Assembly: GCF_000374325.1 (NCBI RefSeq)
Contig: NZ_KB894079.1
Span: 284,822 to 348,821 of the forward strand
Length of the DNA: 64,000 nucleotides
DNA from: Allofustis seminis DSM 15817
GTDB taxonomy: Bacteria > Bacillota > Bacilli > Lactobacillales > Carnobacteriaceae_A
Reading direction: 5' to 3'
Shown here: in pieces, positions 1 through 7,606 of the stretch
How the letters are laid out: the number at the start of each line of letters is the position of its first letter
Position numbering within the stretch: position 1 is the stretch's first letter
Notes under the pieces: model-generated
What the model was told of the DNA's origin: nothing
Database searches by the model: none
What the model saw: only the letters and a program-made list of their open reading frames with translations
Made by a program: the position numbers and the translations under genes

Positions 1-1680
1 TGCGATTGCTGCAACCGTTGTGCCAAATTTTTGTGCAATTTGAGACAAAGTATCACCTGAAACAACGGTATAAGTATTGCTCGAAGTGCTTGGTGCACTT
101 GGAGATGGTTTTGCTTGTGGCGCTGGTTTTGTAGACGGTTTTGAAACTTGGTCAGATGTTTGTGTATGACTTGTATTTTCAGAAATGGTATCAAATCGCG
201 TTAAATTATACATGCTAATAATATTATTTAATTTTGATGCATAAGACGGATCTGTCGCATATCGTCCTTGTAACCACTGCGTAGCGTCCAAGTAGCTATT
301 CGCATTTTCTCTCCAAGCTCCTTTATAATAATTAGGATCCCATGAGGGGCCATTGCGCAAAACATTCGCATTATCTTGAAGTGATTCAGCATAACTTGGA
401 TATTTTCTAAAATCAGCATTTACTTGGTACCAGCCATTGCTTGAAGACCATTCACTCGTTTTCATTGTTACGGATTGGCCATTATAATTTCCTTTAATTC
501 CAAATAAATTATAGTTCGGTGCTTTAGATAGCGTACTTTGACCAAATCCAGATTCCAAAGCGGCTTGTGCCACCATGACCGATGCATATAAACCATTTTT
601 ATTTGCAACTTGACGAGCATGTTCCCCAACAGTTGAAATAAATTGGTCACGTGTCGTAATTTGAATAGTTGATGAATTTGATGGTGTAACACTACCATTT
701 AATCGTAATACTTGACCAACGTAAATAATATTAATATTTTGAATATTGTTCAATTTAGCTAATGTTCCAACTGAGACATCGAACTTTCTAGAGATGGCAT
801 TCAAAGTATCTCCTGGTTGAACAACATAGGTACTAGCTCGAGAAGAAGTGCGTGCAACCATTAAAGGAGATGCCGACTTAGCAGCTGCCACAGTTTTAAC
901 TTCTTTTTTCACTTCAGGGGCTGCTTTTTGTTCTGATTTAGTATCTTTTTGTGTGATTTCTTCTTTATGATCTATTTCTTTTATGTTCTCATCATGCGAT
1001 TCATCGACTACTACTTCTTCTTTTGATGTTGTTTCATTTGATGAATCTACATGAGTAACAGTTGATTCTTCGACTACTTCATCTACTTCTTCAACGTGGT
1101 CATTATGGCTAACTTCTGTAACACTTTCTTGGGTATTTTCAACAGATTCTATTTCCACAGATTGATCTTTTAAGTTAGCATCAATAGCCACATGTTCTTT
1201 TAATTCATTGTCATTAAGTAATTTTTGTGCATCTGTATCAATTGTCAGCTTTTCCTCATTGTTGTCTTCATGTGAAAGAATTGTCATTTTTTCAAAATCA
1301 ATTGCAACAGGATATTCCTCTTCTAATAATGATGTCACTAAATTAAATAATTGCTCAAATACTTCAACTGAGGTTTTTTCCACATCAATCAACTTTTTAA
1401 AATCTTCGCCAATTGCTTTCGTTAAAGCTTCAACTAAGAGTTTTTTTACGGCTTTCATTTCTTCATTTTCAGAAAAATTAGCAGATGCATCCTCATGATC
1501 AGCTTCCGCAATAGTATATACATGTTCTTCTAATTCTTCTAATTTTTCTAAAATTTCTGCTTTATTCAGTGCTTCTTCAGCATGCACTTGATGGTTAAAA
1601 GCAGAAAGCGCAAGTGTACTTGCCAGTACCCCAGCTGATAATGAATATGCTACTTTCGTCATTTTATTCAATTTGTCCAC
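1..1680 (-). CDS. LysM/GH73 N-acetylglucosaminidase (autolysin), 3' end cut by window
   Basis: Secreted peptidoglycan hydrolase of glycosyl hydrolase family 73, acting in the cell wall on septum cleavage or turnover. 560 codons are present and the frame is open to base 1, so the C-terminus is missing. A GTG start at 1680 is preferred over an in-frame ATG at 1662 because AGAGG lies 7 nt upstream. Residues 1-34 are a signal peptide with cleavage likely after HQVHA. Residues 35 to about 270 are a low-complexity stretch rich in Glu, Ser, Thr and Val. LysM 1 is at about 281-325 (YVVQPGDTLNAIS). The glucosaminidase domain spans about 345-490, with the probable catalytic Glu376 in AALESGFG and YNLFGIKG following. 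A second LysM begins near 536 (YTVVSGDTLSQIA) and runs off the window. It resembles enterococcal AtlA-type autolysins, but here a LysM also precedes the catalytic domain. Family call is firm; the exact orthologue is not. Confidence 0.9.
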   Translation of the reverse strand, partial: MDKLNKMTKVAYSLSAGVLASTLALSAFNHQVHAEEALNKAEILEKLEELEEHVYTIAEADHEDASANFSENEEMKAVKKLLVEALTKAIGEDFKKLIDVEKTSVEVFEQLFNLVTSLLEEEYPVAIDFEKMTILSHEDNNEEKLTIDTDAQKLLNDNELKEHVAIDANLKDQSVEIESVENTQESVTEVSHNDHVEEVDEVVEESTVTHVDSSNETTSKEEVVVDESHDENIKEIDHKEEITQKDTKSEQKAAPEVKKEVKTVAAAKSASPLMVARTSSRASTYVVQPGDTLNAISRKFDVSVGTLAKLNNIQNINIIYVGQVLRLNGSVTPSNSSTIQITTRDQFISTVGEHARQVANKNGLYASVMVAQAALESGFGQSTLSKAPNYNLFGIKGNYNGQSVTMKTSEWSSSNGWYQVNADFRKYPSYAESLQDNANVLRNGPSWDPNYYKGAWRENANSYLDATQWLQGRYATDPSYASKLNNIISMYNLTRFDTISENTSHTQTSDQVSKPSTKPAPQAKPSPSAPSTSSNTYTVVSGDTLSQIAQKFGTTVAAIA

Positions 1681-1738
1681 GGCAATTCCTCTTTTCTGGT
1701 ATGATATGAATGACATTTATCCATTTATTTGTACTGCT

Positions 1739-1766
1739 ATTATACAAGTTTTAAACCGCTTTACAA
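1739..1766 (-). promoter_or_regulatory. candidate promoter of the autolysin gene
   Basis: On the minus strand, TTGTAA and TATAAT are separated by 16 nt, about 60 nt upstream of the GTG start. The -10 is perfect and the -35 matches TTGACA at 4 of 6. Placement only; no experimental support. Confidence 0.5.
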
Positions 1767-1954
1767 TAGTGTTTTCAGTAGTTTTCATTAAATGTTAGAT
1801 TGCCGTAACATGAAATAAACCGAACAGAGCAAACGTTTTTAGTAGCCTTTTTTATATTAAACACAATAACTTGTAAAATGCATCTAAAAATACCGAACAC
1901 TTTAATCATTTCATTTTAAAAATCATATTTTCAAATGTTACAGGAGGAGATACA

Positions 1955-2518
1955 ATGTTACAAAAACCGTTACATTTTAATCATGACATTTTAAAAGAAT
2001 ATATACGCCCTGGCGACCATGTCATTGATGCAACTGTCGGAAATGGAAATGACACCGTCTTTTTAGCACAATTAGTAGGTAAAGATGGAAAAGTTGATGG
2101 ATTTGATATACAAGCACAAGCCATTGAAGAAACGGGAAAAAAATTACTTCTAACAGGACTAGCACAGCAAACAACTTTGCATCATATGGGACATGAAAAT
2201 ATTAAAAAAATCATCAATGAAAATCATTCAATTGCAGTTTGCATGTTCAATTTGGGTTATCTACCAAAAGGTGACAAAAGTATCATTACCCTTCCAGAAA
2301 CGACTCTTTCAGCCCTAGAACAATGCACTGCCCTTTTAAGAACTAAAGGAGTACTTTCGATAATGGTCTATCATGGCCATCCTGGCGGTGCAGAAGAAAA
2401 AGATGCCGTACTAACATTTGCCCAACATCTACCTCAAAAAGAATTTACAGTTTATAAATACGAAATTTTAAATCAAATGCATTGCCCTCCTTTCCTACTT
2501 CTCATAGAAAAAAAATAA
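1955..2518 (+). CDS. mnmM: tRNA (mnm5s2U34)-methyltransferase MnmM (YtqB family)
   Basis: Class I SAM-dependent methyltransferase of 187 residues, the usual length for the YtqB/rRNA-methylase-like family. B. subtilis YtqB is reported to do the last methylation to mnm5s2U at the tRNA wobble position in Gram-positives lacking the bifunctional MnmC. The SAM-binding motif DATVGNGND is at residues 25-33, the acidic end of strand 2 is GFDIQ at 49-53, and the family motif FNLGYLPKGD is at 98-107. An AGGAGG-type ribosome binding site precedes the ATG. The gene is monocistronic on plus and ends in a hairpin shared with the convergent nup operon. The family is clear; the substrate is inferred from it. 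Confidence 0.85.
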   Translation: MLQKPLHFNHDILKEYIRPGDHVIDATVGNGNDTVFLAQLVGKDGKVDGFDIQAQAIEETGKKLLLTGLAQQTTLHHMGHENIKKIINENHSIAVCMFNLGYLPKGDKSIITLPETTLSALEQCTALLRTKGVLSIMVYHGHPGGAEEKDAVLTFAQHLPQKEFTVYKYEILNQMHCPPFLLLIEKK

Positions 2519-2520
2519 AA

Positions 2521-2575
2521 AAACGTCAACTTTTATCCTCTTTCAACTAAAAAGAGAATTTAAAAGTTGACGTTT
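2521..2575. terminator. bidirectional terminator between mnmM and nupQ
   Basis: A perfect 14-bp inverted repeat (AAACGTCAACTTTT at 2521-2534, complement at 2562-2575) flanked by A-rich and T-rich tracts. It sits between convergent genes and can serve both. Confidence 0.85.
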
Positions 2576-2590
2576 AATTTTATTCATATA

Positions 2591-3547
2591 TTACTCAGAT
2601 TTAATATATGTTTCTCCTAAAGCGTGCGGTGATTCTGATTTACCAATAAATCCTACCAAAATAATAATTGTTAAAATATATGGTAAGATCTGTAAAAATA
2701 CAGGTGGAATCGCTTGAAGTGCTGGAATAACAGATGACATTGCGGATAAACTTTGGGAAAAGCCGAAGAATAATGCCGCCCACATCGCACCCACTGGGTT
2801 CCATTTACCAAAGATCATTGCTGCCATTGCCATGAATCCTTGACCAGCAATCGTAGCGCTTCCGAAGTTTCCTTGAATGGCTTGCGCAACCACAGCGCCC
2901 CCCATTCCTCCTAGGAATCCAGAAATCAAAACGCCCGAATATTTGTAGAAATATACATTAATTCCAACAGATTCTGCAGCTTTTGGATGTTCTCCTACTG
3001 AGCGTAATCGAAGTCCAAATCTTGTCTTAAATAAGACAAACCAGCTAATCAATGCTAAGGCAATCCCCACATAAGCAGGAAGTAATATGCTACTGAATAA
3101 AATAGGTCCGATAAATGGTATTTTATGCAGTAGTGGAATATTACCCGTTCCAAATGTACGTGCTATTGGCCCTGTTTCTCCTTTGTTGAAAATCATACGC
3201 GTTAAAAATACAGCCAATCCAGGCGCAGCTAAGTTCAACACTGTACCTGAAATAATATGGTCCGCGCGGAAATTAATTGTCGCCAATGCATGGATCACTG
3301 CAAATAAAATTCCAACGAGCCCACCGAATAACATTCCAATCCAAGGCGTACTTGTCCCTAGCGTTGGATACATCAAAATATTAAAAACAGCACTTGAAAA
3401 TGCTCCCATAACCATGATGCCTTCTAATCCAATATTAACGACACCACTGCGTTCAGAGAAAGTACCGGCTAGCGCAGTAAAGATTAGAGGCGTTGCATAT
3501 GTAAGTGTGTTTGATACGACTAAATGCAATAATGTTACAACATCCAT
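2591..3547 (-). CDS. nupQ: nucleoside ABC transporter permease (NupQ/YufQ family)
   Basis: 318-residue integral membrane permease of the branched-chain/nucleoside type (COG1079), the second of two permeases in a BmpA-type nucleoside importer. Several hydrophobic segments span the length. Early in the protein is the stretch TFSERSGVVNIGLEGIMVMG, typical of this permease family (NIGLEG), and RADHIISGTVLN marks the central loop. It is the last gene of bmpA-nupO-nupP-nupQ: its ATG lies 11 nt after the nupP stop, and a terminator follows. In B. subtilis the equivalent NupNOPQ system imports guanosine and other nucleosides. Substrate range here is inferred. Confidence 0.88.
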   Translation of the reverse strand: MDVVTLLHLVVSNTLTYATPLIFTALAGTFSERSGVVNIGLEGIMVMGAFSSAVFNILMYPTLGTSTPWIGMLFGGLVGILFAVIHALATINFRADHIISGTVLNLAAPGLAVFLTRMIFNKGETGPIARTFGTGNIPLLHKIPFIGPILFSSILLPAYVGIALALISWFVLFKTRFGLRLRSVGEHPKAAESVGINVYFYKYSGVLISGFLGGMGGAVVAQAIQGNFGSATIAGQGFMAMAAMIFGKWNPVGAMWAALFFGFSQSLSAMSSVIPALQAIPPVFLQILPYILTIIILVGFIGKSESPHALGETYIKSE

Positions 3548-3558
3548 CTTTTCCCCTC

Positions 3559-4617
3559 CTAATCCTTACTGAACCCAAATTTTTTCATCAAGATGCGGAT
3601 AATATAGCTTGCACCAACAAAGAATATAATAGAGGCAATTACAACATCCACTAATTCGTTTGGAACGCCAGCTTGGCTCGGCATAAATGTTGCACCTTGT
3701 TTTAATATACCAAATAAGAAACTCGATGCAAAAATTCCATAGGGATTACCCATACCTAAAAGTGCTACCGCAATACCATCAAATCCTTGACTTGGAATAC
3801 TGGATTGAGTGAATAAATATTTAAAGGTTCCAATACCTTGAATTGCACCGCCTATGCCTGCAACTCCGCCAGAAATTAACATTGAAACAATAATATTTCG
3901 TTTAGCGCTCATTCCAGCGTAACGTGCTGCTTCTGCATTCAATCCAACTGCCTGCAACTCAAATCCTCGAACTGTATGATCCATAAATATTTTGTATAAA
4001 ATAACGAAAATAATAGCGAGAATGAAGCCGATATTAAGTCGGGAGCCGTTTGTTAAATCGCTTAAAAATTTTACGCTTAAGCTAGTGTTGTCTCCTACAA
4101 ATCCTGTCTTACTACCGGAACCAATCACAAAGTTCGTCATGTAGTTAGAAATCAAAAGCATCGTATGGTTCAACATAATCGTAACGATCACTTCACTTGT
4201 ACCAAAATAGGCACGTAAAAATCCGGCAATCCCTGCATAAAATGAACCTGCAATCATCCCTACACCTAATACAAGAGGTACCATTAAAATTCTTGGAATA
4301 CTAGGGAAAGCTAAAGCAAATGTTACAGATGCTAGCCATCCAAATAAGAATTGACCCGCTACCCCAATATTAAAGAATCCAGCACGACTTGCTACCGCAA
4401 ATGCTAGCCCAGTAAATGTTAATACCGTCGCTTGCACTAGTGCTTCACCAAAGAAATAACGATTGGTAAATACACCAACAAAAAGTGCTTCATAAGCCGC
4501 AAGTGGGTTGTAGCCAAAAGCTAGCATAACAATTGCTCCTAATATAAAGCCAAATAATATTGAAAAGAAAGGAACCGCTGCTGTTTCAAGAAAGCTTTTA
4601 GATTTAATTTGATTCAT
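3559..4617 (-). CDS. nupP: nucleoside ABC transporter permease (NupP/YufP family)
   Basis: 352-residue multi-pass permease (COG4603), partner of NupQ in the membrane channel of a nucleoside importer. After a short polar N-terminus the protein is almost entirely hydrophobic. SRAGFFNIGVAGQFLFGW is the family motif matching NIGLEG in the sister permease, and FGTSEVIVTIMLNHTML is the coupling loop. The ATG at 4617 overlaps the end of nupO by 14 nt, and its AGGAG lies inside nupO, so translation is probably coupled. Confidence 0.88.
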   Translation of the reverse strand: MNQIKSKSFLETAAVPFFSILFGFILGAIVMLAFGYNPLAAYEALFVGVFTNRYFFGEALVQATVLTFTGLAFAVASRAGFFNIGVAGQFLFGWLASVTFALAFPSIPRILMVPLVLGVGMIAGSFYAGIAGFLRAYFGTSEVIVTIMLNHTMLLISNYMTNFVIGSGSKTGFVGDNTSLSVKFLSDLTNGSRLNIGFILAIIFVILYKIFMDHTVRGFELQAVGLNAEAARYAGMSAKRNIIVSMLISGGVAGIGGAIQGIGTFKYLFTQSSIPSQGFDGIAVALLGMGNPYGIFASSFLFGILKQGATFMPSQAGVPNELVDVVIASIIFFVGASYIIRILMKKFGFSKD

Positions 4618-6178
4618 CAGTCATCTTCTCCTCTCTTTCGTATTTTTTTGAATCGGTATCTTCAAGTGATGAACCTGCCATTAATAAGCCTAGTTCATTT
4701 TCATTTGTTTCTTTGGCATCTACAACGGCCATAATTTTTCCTTCATACATTACGGCGATACGATCAGAAACATCCAAAATCTCATCCAATTCAAAACTCA
4801 TTAATAAAACTGCTTTTCCTTTATCGCGTTGTTCTACAAGTCGTTTATGAATAAATTCAATCGCTCCAACGTCCAATCCACGAGTCGGTTGTGCTGCAAC
4901 AAGTAAATCAGGATCACGATCAATCTCACGTGCAATGATTGCTTTTTGCTGGTTACCACCCGACAGATCACGTGCAGGGTTTTCTTCGGAGCTCATACGA
5001 ACATCAAATTCATCAATTAAGCGTAGCGCATAATCTTTAATTTCTTTATCTTGCATAAAGCCATTTTTGCTGAATGGTTCTTTATAATAAGTTTGTAAGA
5101 CCATATTTTTTTCTAATGACATATCAAGAATAAGTCCATGTAAATGTCGGTCTTCTGGAATATGTGCATAACCGCTTTCAGTGATTTCTCTTGGAGTCAT
5201 ATTCGTAACATTTTTCCCTTTTAGATGAATTGTTCCAGATTTTACTGGCATCATGCCTGATAAGGCTTGAACAAATTCACTTTGTCCATTCCCATCAATT
5301 CCTGCCAAACCTAGAATTTCTCCGCTACGAATTTGTAAACTAGTACCATCAACAGCATTTAAACCTCTATGATCTTCCACAACCAAATCTTTCACATCTA
5401 AAATGACATCGCCTGGATGTGATGGACCCTTCTCAACATTAAAGTTAACAGCGCGTCCAACCATCATATCAGCAAGTTGTTGTTGCGTTGTGTCTGCAAC
5501 ATTTACAGTACCTGTCTTTTTACCGCGACGAATAACAGTACAACGATCAGCTACCGCCTTAATTTCGTCCAACTTATGCGTAATAATGATAATAGAGCGT
5601 CCTTCTGCAGCCAGCGCACGAATAATATTCATTAATTCTTCAATTTCTTGAGGAGTTAATACTGCTGTAGGCTCATCTAGTATTAAAATTTCTGAGCCTT
5701 TATACAAGGCTTTTAAAATTTCTGTACGTTGCTGCATTCCTACCGTAATATCTTCAACTTTTGCTCTTGGATCAACGGAAAGGCCGTAACGATTCGATAA
5801 TTCTTCGATTCTTTTTTCAGCCGTTTTGGTGTCAATATATCCAGCGTTATGCTCTTCGCGTCCGAGCATAATATTTTCTGTAACTGTAAATTTATCTACA
5901 AGCATGAAATGTTGGTGAACCATTCCGATTCCTAACTCATCAGCTTTATCCGGAGAATCAATCACTACTTTTTCTCCCCGAACTTTTATCTCGCCAGAAG
6001 TAGGTTCGAATACACCGCCTAACATATTCATTAATGTAGACTTACCTGCACCGTTTTCTCCAAGGAGCGCATGAATTTCACCTTTGCGAACATGAAAATT
6101 AATATCTTCATTCGCAGTGAAATTTCCAAATATTTTGGTAATGTTGTTCATTTCTACAACATTTTCAATGTTTTCCAC
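4604..6178 (-). CDS. nupO: nucleoside ABC transporter ATP-binding protein (NupO/YufO family)
   Basis: 524-residue cytoplasmic ATPase with two ABC cassettes in one chain, as in sugar and nucleoside importers. Cassette 1 has Walker A GENGAGKST at residues 40-48, a Q-loop (VHQHFML) and Walker B LILDEPTAVLT. Cassette 2 has a degenerate Walker A (GIDGNGQSE) and signature LSGGNQQK, typical of this subfamily, where one site is catalytically weak. The start is a GTG with GGAGG 7 nt upstream. It follows bmpA across a hairpin that may lower its expression relative to the binding protein. The charged C-terminal tail (SKKYEREEKMTDESN) overlaps nupP. Confidence 0.92.
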   Translation of the reverse strand: MENIENVVEMNNITKIFGNFTANEDINFHVRKGEIHALLGENGAGKSTLMNMLGGVFEPTSGEIKVRGEKVVIDSPDKADELGIGMVHQHFMLVDKFTVTENIMLGREEHNAGYIDTKTAEKRIEELSNRYGLSVDPRAKVEDITVGMQQRTEILKALYKGSEILILDEPTAVLTPQEIEELMNIIRALAAEGRSIIIITHKLDEIKAVADRCTVIRRGKKTGTVNVADTTQQQLADMMVGRAVNFNVEKGPSHPGDVILDVKDLVVEDHRGLNAVDGTSLQIRSGEILGLAGIDGNGQSEFVQALSGMMPVKSGTIHLKGKNVTNMTPREITESGYAHIPEDRHLHGLILDMSLEKNMVLQTYYKEPFSKNGFMQDKEIKDYALRLIDEFDVRMSSEENPARDLSGGNQQKAIIAREIDRDPDLLVAAQPTRGLDVGAIEFIHKRLVEQRDKGKAVLLMSFELDEILDVSDRIAVMYEGKIMAVVDAKETNENELGLLMAGSSLEDTDSKKYEREEKMTDESN

Positions 6179-6237
6179 TACAATGCCTCCTTCATATTAT
6201 ATATTTATATATGTACGAATAAATATTAATATGTAAA

Positions 6238-6267
6238 AAGCGCTAGCTTTCAGGCTAGCTAGCGCTT
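6238..6267 (-). terminator. intra-operon hairpin between bmpA and nupO
   Basis: AGCGCTAGC at 6239-6247 pairs with GCTAGCGCT at 6258-6266 across a 10-nt loop, and on the minus strand it is followed by TTTTT. Partial termination here would leave the binding protein more abundant than the ATPase and permeases, a common layout for importers. The ratio is inferred. Confidence 0.75.
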
Positions 6268-6311
6268 ATTACTACCTGAATACTTATCTTAAAATAATAA
6301 TTGAAGTGAAA

Positions 6312-7370
6312 TTAATTTTGGCTATAGGTAAATTCAGGCACTTCAATTTCGCCATCAACGATAAGTTTTTTAGCTTCTTCAACAGCTTTCCAAGCTTCAT
6401 CTGATAGATGTCCGCGGCTTAAACCAACACCGTCGTCTTTCAATCCATAGACAACTTGTCCGCCTTTAAATTCACCTTTCATAACATCGTTAGAGGTTAG
6501 TTTAATGGCTTGTCCTACTTGTTTCAATGCAGAAGTAAGTGTCAAGTTACCGCCTTCATATTCACCTTCAGCTTCTTGATCACGGTCAACCCCGATAACC
6601 CAGATTTTTTTACTGCTGTCTGCTTGCATGCGGTCTTTTGCTTCGTTAAATACGCCATCTCCAACTGCTCCAGATGCATGGAATACCACGTCAGCACCAC
6701 TTGAGAATTGTGAAGCTGCAATTTGTTTACCTTTTGCAGCATCTTTAAAGCTTTCTGCGTATTCACTATCAATTTTAATTTCTTTTCCTAATTTTTTAGC
6801 TGCCCATTCAACACCAGCTTTATAGCCAGTTTCGAAACGGTCAATGATAAATCCTTTTTCTCCACCAATAAAGCCAACATGGTTAGTTTCTGTTGTGTAT
6901 GCAGCTGCAACCCCTGCTAGGAATGAAGATTCATGATCTTTAAATCCTAGAGAAATTACGTTTGGAAGATCGACAAAGCCATCTACGATACCAAAATGTT
7001 GGTCTGGATGTTGTTTTGCAACCTCTTCTAAAGGTTCTGCTAGCAAGAAACCAATCGCATAGATGATATCATAACCATCATTTACTGCTTGCTGTATATT
7101 TGGAATATATTGGTCAGCAGCATCAGATTGAATATATGTTCCTGAACTCTGAGGTAAATTATTTTCTTTTACCCATTCTTGTACGCCTTCCCAACTTGAT
7201 TGGTTAAACGAACGGTCATCTACCCCACCAGTGTCGGTGATCATCGTAATTTTGAAGTCGCCTTCACCAGTATTATCTTTTCCTGCATCTTTGTTAGCAT
7301 CTTTATTGCCACAAGCTACTAAAACTAGTGCAGATGTACCTAAAAGCATTAAGCTCTTCCAGTTTTTCAT
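6312..7370 (-). CDS. bmpA: BmpA-family nucleoside-binding lipoprotein
   Basis: Substrate-binding lipoprotein of the nucleoside ABC importer (Bmp/Med family, 352 residues), tethered outside the membrane. The N-terminal signal ends in lipobox LVAC with the lipidated Cys20, then a Lys/Asp/Gly-rich linker. The body starts FKITMITDTGGVDDRSFNQS, which holds the family ligand motif (DxGGxDDxSFNQ), and GFKDHESSFLAGVAA and VIGVDRDQ are further family blocks. GGAGG precedes the ATG. It is the first gene of the nup operon and followed by a hairpin. Gram-positive homologues bind purine nucleosides; the exact ligand is not visible. Confidence 0.93.
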   Translation of the reverse strand: MKNWKSLMLLGTSALVLVACGNKDANKDAGKDNTGEGDFKITMITDTGGVDDRSFNQSSWEGVQEWVKENNLPQSSGTYIQSDAADQYIPNIQQAVNDGYDIIYAIGFLLAEPLEEVAKQHPDQHFGIVDGFVDLPNVISLGFKDHESSFLAGVAAAYTTETNHVGFIGGEKGFIIDRFETGYKAGVEWAAKKLGKEIKIDSEYAESFKDAAKGKQIAASQFSSGADVVFHASGAVGDGVFNEAKDRMQADSSKKIWVIGVDRDQEAEGEYEGGNLTLTSALKQVGQAIKLTSNDVMKGEFKGGQVVYGLKDDGVGLSRGHLSDEAWKAVEEAKKLIVDGEIEVPEFTYSQN

Positions 7371-7394
7371 CCGTATATACCTCCAATGGTTTTA

Positions 7395-7445
7395 TAGACG
7401 TCAGGATATTTTCCTTCCGCTATAATTATAATAGCATTCAATCGT
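7395..7445 (-). promoter_or_regulatory. candidate promoter region of the nup operon
   Basis: Upstream of bmpA the minus strand has TTGACG followed by an AT-rich block with overlapping -10-like hexamers (TTATAG at 17 nt, TATAGC at 18 nt; a perfect TATAAT is only 12 nt away). I see no purine-riboswitch core in the short leader. Confidence 0.4.
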
Positions 7446-7551
7446 CAAAAAAGAAAGCAGTTTCAGGATTATTCTAAAACTTTTCTTCACAATTATAGGT
7501 GTAAGCGATTGATATACGTACATTGTTTCAATCTATCGCTTTTAATAACAC

Positions 7552-7576
7552 AAAAAGCGAACAAAATTTGCTCACT
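7552..7576 (-). terminator. terminator of ftsK
   Basis: On the minus strand AAGTGAGCAAA pairs with TTTTGTTCGCTT (two G-U pairs), followed by TTTTTG, about 30 nt after the ftsK stop. The tiny loop and wobble pairs make this a moderate call. Confidence 0.5.
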
Positions 7577-7606
7577 TTGTGAAATATTTATTTATTTTAT
7601 TTTTAT

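Noticed and set aside
3087-3572. 161-codon plus-strand open frame over nupQ/nupP
   Set aside because: It is antisense to the two permeases, has no ribosome binding site and its product looks like a mirror of hydrophobic helices, not a protein family.
7371-7606. Purine riboswitch before bmpA
   Set aside because: The leader is short and I found no conserved purine-riboswitch core or paired P1 helix.
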